Below, piece by piece: positions 40,501-52,500 of a DNA stretch of 64,000 nt. The notes under the pieces were generated by a model that was not told the DNA's origin, did not search any database, and worked only from the letters and a program-made list of their open reading frames with translations. The translations under genes and the position numbers were made by a program. Origin of the DNA: Cloeon dipterum. Lineage: Eukaryota > Arthropoda > Insecta > Ephemeroptera > Baetidae. Each line of letters begins with the position of its first letter. Positions within the stretch are counted from its first letter, which is position 1. The stretch is from positions 20,636,501-20,700,500 of the forward strand of contig NC_088787.1 in NCBI RefSeq assembly GCF_949628265.1. The letters are read 5' to 3'.

Positions 40501-43500
40501 GCTTCGTTTTCAATTAATGGCAGGCGTCATGCAAATTCGACCCCTCAGCACGCTCCCACGCTGGTGCGAAATCAAAGGTAGAATTATTATTCAAATTGGA
40601 CTCTGCATTTTTAGCGGCGTATCGCGGATAAAATGCGGCGTGTGACAGCGATTGAGAGCTTTCTGTGAAATGAATGTGAACACCATGCAAATTTATGTGG
40701 AATTATCAGATCGGAAAATAGAATGTCAAGCGCGTAATCGATATACTAAACCGCGCGCCCATCTCTTTGATGTAGTTTTCAATTTAGGCATTTCATCATA
40801 CGGATCCGATATTTTTACAGCCTAGCTTTCCGCAGTAATGTTATTATGTTACGGTAATTGCTTTTGTAACACCCCTTCGTATTAGCATGGAAATTGGGTT
40901 TCACATTCATATTTTCCAAAATTTTATAATTTATCAGCTGAAGTATTATACCTGTTCATTCATTCATGTACATTGCAAATAGACTGTTTTGCTATCAGGC
41001 AGCTTTTCTATTTCAGAGTGCGCTCTTGTTACCTTTACTTAAAATACTATCTAAATATTAGGAAAAAGCTTAAAATTCCCCGGGTTACCATTTTAATTTT
41101 GGAGAAAATCGGCTCAAATGTATGCTGCAGATAAACCGTTAGCTTGTAAAGCTCTCTACTGTAACTTCTTATTGGCATGGTAAGTAGAGCAGAATTGATT
41201 TTAGGCACCAAATGAGCGAAAATCACGCAATATTAAGAATAGCATCCATTTTTGGTGAAAACTAGTTTTTAGCAAAATAAATCTTTTTTCAGACGGTTCT
41301 GAAGAATGGATTTGGAAGAATGGAATTGTTAATCTAGAAAAGGGTCAGATGTGTATGTTACTGATCATTATTTTAAGTGTTGGACGTAATTACTTTTTTC
41401 TAAAAAATCTTGCAGTGAATCCCAAACCTTCTTGGAACTGTTCTTAATTAATAAGAATTCTTCTTCGAAAATTAGATGGTTGCATTCAGTCTGATGAAAA
41501 ATTATTTTAAGAAACGCGAATGTGTCAGAAAACCTATTTTATGTTAATATGACTACATCTTTTTGTAAAATTTTTAAATTTGGATTCATTAATTGATTGG
41601 CAAATAAATTTCTGAATGTGGTCTTTTTCTAAAAAAATATTTACCTTTTTTCCACAGATTTTTCTTGGACTCGCGGCTCTCCAATGCGATGGAAGGAGGA
41701 AGCACAGGAGCAACAGCCAGTTTTCGACAAGACAGACGTGAAAAGTGGCGCCACAATCACCGTGCAGGTCGGCCAGACGGCTTACCTGCCCTGCAGGGTC
41801 AAACACCTAGGAGACAAAGTTGTGAGTTAGTCTATAATAAACGGGATCAGTGAGGGCAAATTGATGCGTTCCGATGGGGAATTATTATTTATGTCAGACA
41901 CGTGCTTTATTTTCCTCTCCATTTATTATCCTGACTGAACAATATTTCATTAGTACGGCGATAAAAGTGTTACACCGCTCGTGAAAATTTCAAAACAATA
42001 CGCCACTGCTCGCACTCGAGGCATACGCACGGAGTTCCGCGGCTTTTGAAAAATCATTTCCAGCGTCTTGCTCCTTTTATTTTCGCCCATTAATCATTTC
42101 AGGCTAATTTCGCCGGAGTGGAAAATAATTTTTCACTGCGACATAAATATTTTGGCCAAGCAGACACGATAACGCGCGTGCGGTAATTAAGCCCCGAGGG
42201 CAGCCCTAATTATCTCTTGCACTCCGAAACAAGCCCCGAGCCGAGGATTTTTAGTGTAGCGCGCCGCGGATTGTAATCATTCCGCCCTTTGTTTATTTAT
42301 AAATACAATTTTTCGCAGCTTTGCTAATTATAAAGAGCTTAATGCACACGGCACGCCGACTGCTTTGTTCTCCGACCTGAAAATTTCATTTCCGCATCAG
42401 ACGTTTAATTATTTAAGAATGATAAAAATTAAATTTTGAATTGTTGAAATGAGATCCTGACATTGTATGTTCCTCGTTACCAAGAGCGTCAATTTATTTC
42501 ATTACTATAGGTTTGGCTAAATTTACATCTCTTTTTCATAATGCTTCTTATTTGCATAAATTCTTGTTTTCACCTGGATGTTACTGACAAATGTAAATGT
42601 AGTTATTGTAATGCTGATCTGTATAGTATGTACCATATTCTTGACTGTCCTCTAAAACCTTTGACTTTAACCAAAGCAGCCTCATATAAATGCTGGAAAT
42701 AGTTGTACGCTGTTGGCGTTTAATAAATATTCTAATCTTTTCATAATGCAATATTAAAGAATTAAAACAAAAACTGTATTAAAATTTGATTGTTCTGTAT
42801 TGTAATGTCTGCACATTGGCGAAAATTGCATTCAAATATGTTAAAATGAAGCTAAAATTTTAATTTCATCCGCAAGGAATGGAGAATAGACCAGCAAAAA
42901 ATAAGCTGGGAAATAGGAAATCATATTTCGAGGTGGAGTGGAAAATGTTTTCAAGATTGCGTAAGGCCAGTTTTGAAAAAATTTCTAAATATTCATGCAA
43001 AATGAAAAAAAAATATTTGGTCATTCTTCATATTCTTAGCATTTTCAAAAGATCTTTAAAAATAACATTTAGAATGAAAAGAGACTGTTTGTGTCAAAAT
43101 AAAATTGTTGTCTAAAACATTTCGAGTATTCTAGATTTTGCAAAAGTCATATATTTTCCTTTTTATCAATTCCAGTGGTAAGCATTTCATGCGATAAATT
43201 TGTACCTTAATTCAGAAGAGTTTTTGCTCTATTCCAACAAATCGGATCAAATTGCTTTTTCATAATGCGGTGGTGGCAGCGTTTGCGTCATCAATCATTA
43301 GTTGACCAAATCGCCCTTTGAGAAGCAAATGCTTTGAAATCGCAGCCAGGGACTCTTTGAGCCGCAGTCACGAGGGCAAAACAGCTCAATTTTTCATCGA
43401 CCTGCCGAGTCAAAGTCAGTTGAGCCGATATAGAATTCCGTTTAATTGACGTCACAGGGCTCAACTTGTGCCGCAGGAATCCAGTGCGGCTTTTGTCGCG

Positions 43501-46500
43501 TTCTTTTGTTTCAAACGGCGGCCGGCGCCATGCTCTCCCTAGCTCCAGCCGGAGGGGGCAGCCAGGGATCAAAAAGCAAACACGCTTATTATTAACAATA
43601 AATTCTCTCTCTCATTCAACACTGCTCCTCGAGTAGAGCCCACAAGGCAAAATAATCCGATTAATCCGGCCGTATACCACCAGTTAAACGCCGCGTGTGT
43701 TTTTGTGTGTCCTTCAAAGAGGCGTATCATTTATAAACTAAAGTGTGTCACCGAAATGCGACTCGCTTTTCCTTTGCAGTTTCAATTCTGACCGTCATTA
43801 TTTATTCAAACGGCGTGCAAATTCACCTTTCCGGATTTGGCAGCGTTATTTATATGGTGCGCTCGCGAGTGATATTTACTGCATGTGCCCCGCGCGTACC
43901 ATTCGTCATTCACGGCCCCATGTTTTCCTTTCAAAAATATCAGCTAAAGGATCCTGCAGAATGAACAATATTAAGGTAATTTTTCACTTTGTTTGGGTGG
44001 TTCCAGAATTTATTTACCTTAACAAAGATATGTACATGTATATACTCATAATTCATTATTTTATTTTTAACACATTTGACTTTATTTGGCTGAATTGTGA
44101 ATTCAGAGGAATCAAGATACTTATTTATTTATTTATTTATTTATTTTACTCTAAGCAATTGATGTATAGTTATATTAATGTAAATTTCAAAAGAAGCAAT
44201 TAATAAATTATTGCTCAATTTTATTTATATAAATATTAATTTAAAAATAAACTTTATTATGGTGTTAATGAAAATATGTCTTTATTTTAATTACTTGTGT
44301 TTTGTTTATTACAAATGTTAGAATTTAAATAAATTAGTAAATAAATAGAAGTATCTTAAAAATTACATAAGCTAACAATTATTTTCAAGTAGATATTAAG
44401 TGGACTTTACTTGTAAGTTTGATCTTGCCTTTAAAACAATTAGAACAGTTGATTTTTTTTTCATTAAAAGATATTATGTTGTATTTTTTGCTTTCAAAGA
44501 GAGGATCAAATTTGCTTCGAAGAAATCAAATCATATTGAAATTTTTTTCTAGAGTTGCAAAATTAAGCTAGAATTTTAAAGATTGGACCAAATCGTCATC
44601 AATTATGATTATGCTCATCTCATTTTAATAGTGATCAAAATTTTGATTAAAAATTCAGTCGTTTTTGCGGATAAATTTCTATTGTTTTAACTTCTCTAGT
44701 GAATTTTTAAGAAATTATGATCCAAAAGAGCGATAAGCAATGAAACTTGAAGGACACCAAGTGTAATTTTCCTTCAAATTCGTAAACAAAACACTTACAT
44801 TTTTTGCAACTCCTCTTACCCAAATACATGCAAAGTATGAAAATAAGATACCAATGAGTCGATTTGGTCCAAACTCTAGTGTATCTATAGACCGCTGCGG
44901 TTCAATAGCATAAAAGTAGTGAGTGCCGGGCATAAATTTCCTCGCTGAACATCTTTATAGTGTAGTTTCGTATTAGATGTGAGCGCCGGCTCATGACAAA
45001 CTCTTTCATCTTCACAATCCCACATCATATTTCTCTCCTCTCGCACCATTTCATACGGTCCTTGGGGCCATTATTATCGGAAGGAGGCCGCGGACGAACG
45101 GGCGAGCGAGCGAGAAACAGAAGAATGTTCGCACCTCGGCGGGCGACACACAAATTAAAAATAGAGCTGCCTGCGCCTCGCTCGCACTTTTCACAGACTT
45201 GTCCTCGGCGGGAAAGACGAGCCGGCACGCAATAAAAACAGGCAATTATCATCTCGCAGAATTGGAGCCGACGTCGTGCGAGAAATCAAAATAAACTCGC
45301 GACATTCGTCACCAAATATTAGTTAACACGTGTCGCCATCGCTTGAAATTGGGCAATTTGTCAATTTAGATACAGTAAATCTTACTGTTCGTGGTAACAA
45401 AATTTTAAAGCTGAATAGGAGTTCCCAAATTATAAATATATTAAAAAGAGTTAGGAATTATTTTCCCTAATTTTTCTTTAGGGATCCACTTTATTAAGGT
45501 AGGAAAAACATATTCTTGAAGTAAATAAAAACAAATCAATTATTAACAAATTGCAAAGAAAATTCTGTCAAGTCAGTTTGTTGTTTTTGCTACAAAGTTT
45601 GCTCATTTGCGGCACAACAAAAAGGCTGTTAGCTTTCTTGACTGGGTGCAAAAAGCGTGGAGGAAGATTACGCCGCGAACGTCATGCGCAAGACTAGAAA
45701 GAGGTGGTATTTATTAGTTTTCATATGTCAAAAAGTAGACTCTTGTCAGCGGCTAGGTTGTTGCCGACGCAACGCTGCATAATTGTGGTTGCGACGAGTT
45801 TACGCTGTCTGCACCGCACACACATGTAATAACCACGTCCGCGATAACGCACAGTGAACATACCGTTAATAGGATTTGCAAACCAACAATATTAGAAAGT
45901 TAAGTCTCGCTGTTTTTGCAATAATTCGAGAAAAAATAAAATGAAATGGGTGCAGCCGTTCCTGGAACGCTGATTTAATTTCTTAATGTTTTCATGCTGG
46001 AAAAAACATGCGTTTTTTATTATTTCCCCAAAATAATAATTTCAAAATTCAAAAGACTAAACTGTCTGTTCACCAGATCAGAAAATTTACAGAAAGTTTT
46101 AAACGAGAAATTCACCAGTCCCGAAAGTCATTGGTGTTTGAAGCCACCAAAAGAAGGCGCCAGCGATTACTTTCGATTTTTTTAATGCACTTCCACTACG
46201 ATTTAAGACTCAGTCCTGCTGCTGTGCAATCAGCCCTTTAAATAGTTTCTTTTGATGTGCTGGAAACCATTTTAAGTGCTGAATGCATAAGCATCAGGAT
46301 GGAGTCCTATCAAAAGTGCCGTAAAATTTGAAGTATAAGGTGGCGCCATCTATAAACGACTTCAAACACTAACGGCTTTGCGAATTGAAAATTGATCCAT
46401 TATATCTTAATAGTTTAAGTCTTTATTTTTAGAAAAATTGAATACACGAATTATGGCTTGAAAATCGATTTTAAATCGACTTCCATATTGTAAATCTCGA

Positions 46501-49500
46501 AAGGATTTTATTCCTTCGGTGCTCCATAATTCGCAAAGGCCGTCGAGCTAAATATTTACCTTCTGGTGAGCTTACTTACATCGTTAAAATGGTTAGTTAA
46601 AAGAAAAAGCAATTCCCCACAGACTGAAGTACGACTATCCGCAGAAAAACATTTAGAGTTTATAATAAAAATAGAATCCTAAGCGTTTCCTTGCCAACTT
46701 TTGTAATAATTGGCGCAGAAATACGCATCTTGCTATTGTCTCGGACCGGGCTTGAATACGAAAACCGCCAAAATCACTGTCACAACCCCAACCAATTGTG
46801 TGTGAAAGCTTTCCTTTGAGGCAGTTGAAACAAAGAAATGCGAATCCGGCCAAATGACAAACGTAATCCTCTTACACAATTAATCAGCGCAGCATATGCA
46901 GAAACAACGAATTTGCAAATTAGAAGGACAACAGGGGGCACGAGGCTTCATCATTTTGGGCAAGAAAGGAAGGGTCGGTCGCATCAACAACAAAAAGTCA
47001 TTCGTCAGGGCTCAGAGTGTAAAACGCCCCTCTCTCACTCGTCTCGTGTGCTGCAGCGCGCGAGATAAAAACAGGGCCGCATGCACCAGTTGTTCGCCCA
47101 TGTATCTCAATTTACAGCCCCGCGAATAAAAATTGTCGTCGTCTTTTGAGCAGGAATTTAGCCCTTTTAGCTTGTACAACAAGCAACAGCAGCCGACAGA
47201 CAGAGAGAGATTCCGTGTTGCTATACTTTATCTCGCTCCTTCTCTTCTCTAGCGACAAATAAAATGCATCTCTGCCCTGCATCTCCAATGACATGAGAGG
47301 GCTATTCTCAAAGAGTTTGTGCCAATTTTGTAAGAATGATGGAGATATTTTAGTTGGCCAAGTTTTTGTCTTTTTGATCGGTTCATCTTTTGATGGGCAA
47401 CCTCCTCGTTGCCCATCCAACCTGCTTGCGTCCCAATCGTTTTTTTTGTTGTTGTTGAAACGCTCCGTGAAATTCATTCACGTATGCTGGAAAGGTGCAA
47501 ACCAGCAAGTAGCGAGTCGGAAAGCTTTTGCAATCTCCCCAAATCAGAATGGAATCGTCAAGAGAATAAAAAAATGTAAGTGCAAATCAGCCCGCACTAA
47601 ACCGCTAAACATCGCTCATTGTCAGTAAGATTCTATTACATTGAAAGTAAAAAGCATGCACTCAACAATGCGAGCCAACGGTTTGGTTAACGATTTAAAT
47701 CCTGGGGAATCATACCTAACTTTGCTAAAAACTAATCTTCAAAAACTCTATCTTGCCTTGAAAATTTCCGAGAAAATTCACTCATAGGCTTCTATGTCTT
47801 TGAAGTATAGTGAGCTTACTGTCTGCTTGTTGAAATTCAAAAGGAGATTTTCCTCGAAAATCTTCAAACCTTCAGAAAGTTTGTGAAGAGAGGATAATCA
47901 AAATCAGAAATGAAAGCAGAAGGTCACATGACCTGCTGTATTAATTTACACTCAATCCACCAACATGTTTTTCCTATTAAATTTCCTACTTTGTGTAAAG
48001 CAAAATTAGATCATCCGTTTTTCCCCTCCAAGAATAAGTATAATGTTTCTACCAATTGAATTAATTCACAGCTACGTTTGAAGAATCCAATTTACAATTC
48101 ATTTAGATTTTACGGGGGAAGTTGAAGTTGGCAAAGTGCTGAGAGCCCTTGCGATAGTCGTAAAGTGCAATAATTGCAGGGCTGCGTTTATTGTTATCGC
48201 GACTCGAGGGTCAAACAAACGCCAATTTATATCAAGCGTCGCGTTTCTCTCCTTTTCCAACTTGTCGGTGATTAGTCAGCAGGAGATTTATTTGTCTCCG
48301 CGAGTTTAATTAAAATATCACAAACTACAGAGTACGGCACCGTCTGCCTGGAGCAAAAATAAGTATTATATCTTCTCTCTCTGTGTCCCTGGCGTTTTAT
48401 TTTCCATCCTCGTTGTTTGAGATGTAGTTATTAGTTGGATCTCTTCTTCATTGTTGTTGTGATATATTAGCTTCTCTCGTCCTCATATTTCCTCAATGTG
48501 GGATGAGTTTAATTGTAGGAGAGAACTCGAGGCAATATGGTTCGTCTTGTTTCCAGTTCAATTTTGGTTGTTTAAACAAAGTTATCGATCTGCTCTACTT
48601 TATGGAAAGTGCGGATTTGATGCAATTAATTAGCACGTTGCTTCTGTTTTACCTGATTATATGTAGTGCTAACCATCAAAAGATAAAATTCATCGAGGTG
48701 ATTGCGCAAATGAGCGGCGATTTTAATTAAATTTCCAGGTGCTTGATTCCTGCGAGTGTGCCGCAGGTGAAGACAATAAAACGCGGTACGCTCGGATCGA
48801 TACACACCCTCGTCTCGTTATTAGTTTTGACAAGATAATTGGCGGTTGACGGCCGGGCCGTACACACACGGACTGCATTAAACACGGCACAACACACACC
48901 CCGGCTCGGCTGTAAATTAAGCAATATTCCTTTGCTACACTCACACAACACGACGGTGATGATAATAAATTTGACCTTTCTCTGCCGAATCATAATAAAA
49001 ATAATCTTTTCCCTCTTGTGTTGCTTATTTGTGTGCTTTGTTTTATTACCTTTCCCTCGTAAACGCACTTTATGAAAATTTATTTATGAGAGTCGTAAAC
49101 TCCAGCACAACTGCTCTTTGGTCACTGCTATCATGCAGTTTTTTCGGTGTAAACAAACTGACGCGGAGAGGGTTTTACGCTTGCAAAAACCAGTAGAAGA
49201 TAAAATTTAAATTCATCATTGGTGTGTAGCGCATACTATTTAATTTTTTTAACTATATTTTTCCGGTCTGTGTTCAGAAGTTAATTGGCTTCAAATGAGC
49301 CCGAAATTTAAACAATTCATGCCAATGTCCAAATCAACTGATTGGCTCAAACTACCTAGCTTTCCCAGAAGTCAACAAAAACCCCATGTTTTGGCTATTT
49401 CGCACAATTATTTGGTCCAATTTTTAGTTGCATCTATGTTGATATTTATTTTTTCATTAGAATTTACCTTAAAATTGATATTGAGCAGGATGAAATTGTC

Positions 49501-52500
49501 ACTTAAATAATTGTATTAGTGTTATTGTTATTTTGTTGTTTACAAAACAACGAAATTTTAACTCTTTGGAGTTATCCTTTTGTTTTTGACTCGCTAAAAG
49601 TTCAAAATTTATACTTTTTTCTAATTAGAATAGTGAGTGGATAATCTGATGAAATTCGTCTGGAAATACATATTATTTTTAACTGTTCCGAGATTCAGGA
49701 TTCTTGGAATGATTGCACGAGTTCGTGAAACACGAACTCTTAAACAGAGTCGTAATTTACCCATGACACCGTCTGAATTTTTACTGGAATCTCACTACAG
49801 AAATAAGAAACCATCGTTAAACTATCGGTCAAAACTCTTTTGTTACTTGATTGACTTTAAAATATCAAAACCATCAAAATTTTTCTCTGTAAAAACTATT
49901 GTCTTTTAATTGAAAAATTTCAGCTCATAACTACAATTTTAGCAGTTCTGTTATGAAAGAACAGTCTTATTTTTGGTAACAAGTAGCAAAATTCGCAAAA
50001 ATATTTCAATAACAGATATAAAATTTACCTTTCAAGGTAAAATAAAATCAACTATATGTAATGAAAAGTCAAAGAGTGCAACTATCCAACCCAAAAAACC
50101 TAAAACGCGCAACCCAAATCATGAGGGGTGAGAACTTTCTTAAAATTCCATTTATAGTGCGTTAGTTAATTTTTATTTTTAGAATAAACACATCGCAAAT
50201 ACGGCAGAGAAATTCTGAATTTTCTCTTCTCTTTCTCTCGCGCTTATCTGCTGCTCGTGCTCGTACACACTACACACTTATCCCTTTTTCTCACACGATG
50301 TAATGGAATCTAAAAGGCAGCAAGCGCTTTCCTGCGCCTTTCACAAACTCATTTCCAGACGGAACAAGCGCGTGTTAACATTCATATTTTTTCCTTTTCC
50401 CTTTTCTGTGTGTGGAAATGTTCCTTGAACATGAAAACAACTCTCCGCGTGCGTCTGCTGCCAGCTTATGCTGCAAAAAGAAAGTGTTTACCTTGTTCGT
50501 TTGTGTTTTTCCTCTGCACTCGGACTCGCTCTTTGCATATTAAATAGGCCCTCATTCGTCGTTTCGCAAGCGACGACACGGAGATTACGCGCCGTCCTCT
50601 GTATCACCTCGCGAAAATCCAGTTTTTGTGCTCAGGCCTTAAGAGGATGATGCAAAACTCTCTGCTATCCCTCCACGGAATCGGATCTAGCTACACTTGA
50701 AACGATCTGTTTATATATAAAAAATGATTTTGCGAAAAAGAGAGCTATTTTTACTAGAATGTTTTCTTTTACTGATTCAACATATTCGGGGAAAATCTTA
50801 TTATGGCAGGGTTTTTTTAATTTGAGACGACTGGCAATTTTTTTCTGTGCTTCTGATTTACTTCTAAGACACTTAAATGAACACTATATAGCCCCAATAC
50901 ACACATTGTCTAAAACCATCGTAAAAGATAAAAATCTTAAAAAACTGTAAAATAAACTGTTCAAATTTGAAGCCAAGATAAACACATCATGAAAAACCAC
51001 GTTTAATGGTCAACGTTATCGTTGCATTTTAAGTTATATTTTTTCTATCCCTATCTGAAGACCGGGAAAGCACTGTGCTAGCACGAATACCTGGGTTCCA
51101 ATAGCACCGCGAAAGGATAGTAACATGGGCATAACACAGGGCACTGAAGGGCCACTTGCCTCCGCACCGAGGACTTTTTGCAACGCTAGACATTCTTCGT
51201 CCCGTGATGCCAAATCACGAAGCTGGAAAGGTGCAAACCAGCAAGTAGCGAGTCAGCCTAGAGCTATGCAGCCGGTAGGGAGGCTTTCCAGGCGGTCACC
51301 CATCCAGCTACCGCTTACATGCATGCTGCTTAACTCCGGTGAACTAACGAGAACCGGTGTGTGACGATTATTTAAACGGACTTTTAAACATATTTTTATT
51401 AGCGATGAAATCAGTTGAAGAATTTGTTTCAATTTTTACCTGAGAGTTTATGGCGTCAGTTGGAGGCGAAATAAAATAGAATAAAAATTCAAATTCAACC
51501 AACGAGGACAAGGCTGGTTATTTTTTCACCATCAAAACTTTGGAAATCTTGTGAAAAGTTGCAGCCCAAGAAAAATTTCCGAATTTGAATCTCTGATCAG
51601 AGGTCTGCGCCGCACCAGTCGGTTAGTTTTTGGTCACATGTATATAGTCAGCCGCCAGCCACCAATCAAAATGTCGAAAAAATGGAACAGCGAGGGAGAA
51701 AAAACTGGTCTCCGACTCTTGGGGCTGTTAAGCACTTACAAACTTCTCGTTCAAACAATTTTTTAACCGCCGACAAAAAATGACCAGCCACCGTCGAGCC
51801 GAAATTCGACTAGGCCGGTGCAGCCATAGACGCCGCCTCAAAATTGCGCAGCTAAGACCTTTAATTCACCGCAATGAAGCCATTTAAATTTTATAAATAG
51901 ACATACGCACTAGTTTATGAGAATTCCAATCCTTTGAAAATGTATGCATGAAAATTGCCACGAAAAAATATTGTAAAAAACTGTCTACAGAGAGAGCCGT
52001 CAATTTTGTCTAAAGATCTGGCTACAATTCTCAACTTTACTTTTAATCAATGCTTTTAGTGTGTTTCACTTTCAATAAACTCTCGGTTAGCCGTTTATAC
52101 ATATTATCGAGAACACTCTGATTACAAACGTAAGCACTGTTCGCATTCTGAAAGTCGGGATTTTATATCGCATTGTTGGACAGAACACGTAGCGAGAGGA
52201 ATTTATTTCAGCTATTCAAAATCATGGTCGAGCAGGGAAAACTGGCAAAATCGGGATGACCATTTTCTTTATTGCACACAGGAGAGAAACGTTTTAGCAA
52301 GCCATTCATTGAAGTTTTAATTGTACTGACCCTTTGATAACTATGTGGTTCATTGTTGTCCTCATATGAGTGGTGGTTGGGAACAAAAAGGAGAATTACA
52401 TCCCCCTAATGAGCAGTAAGAGCCGGTGTTGTTGGTAGCCACAAAAATATTTATCTTGGGTCGCAACTTTCAGGTCAACGACGAACGGCTTGAAAAAGTG

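Larger units (their letters stand above)
41822..46120. other. dpr intron 2, first part
   Basis: Mostly AT-rich. It holds the LINE fragment at 42500-42760 and a TTTA repeat at 44121-44147. Other short frames (for example 43291-43572, 43745-44203, 44993-45250) show no domain. Confidence 0.4.
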
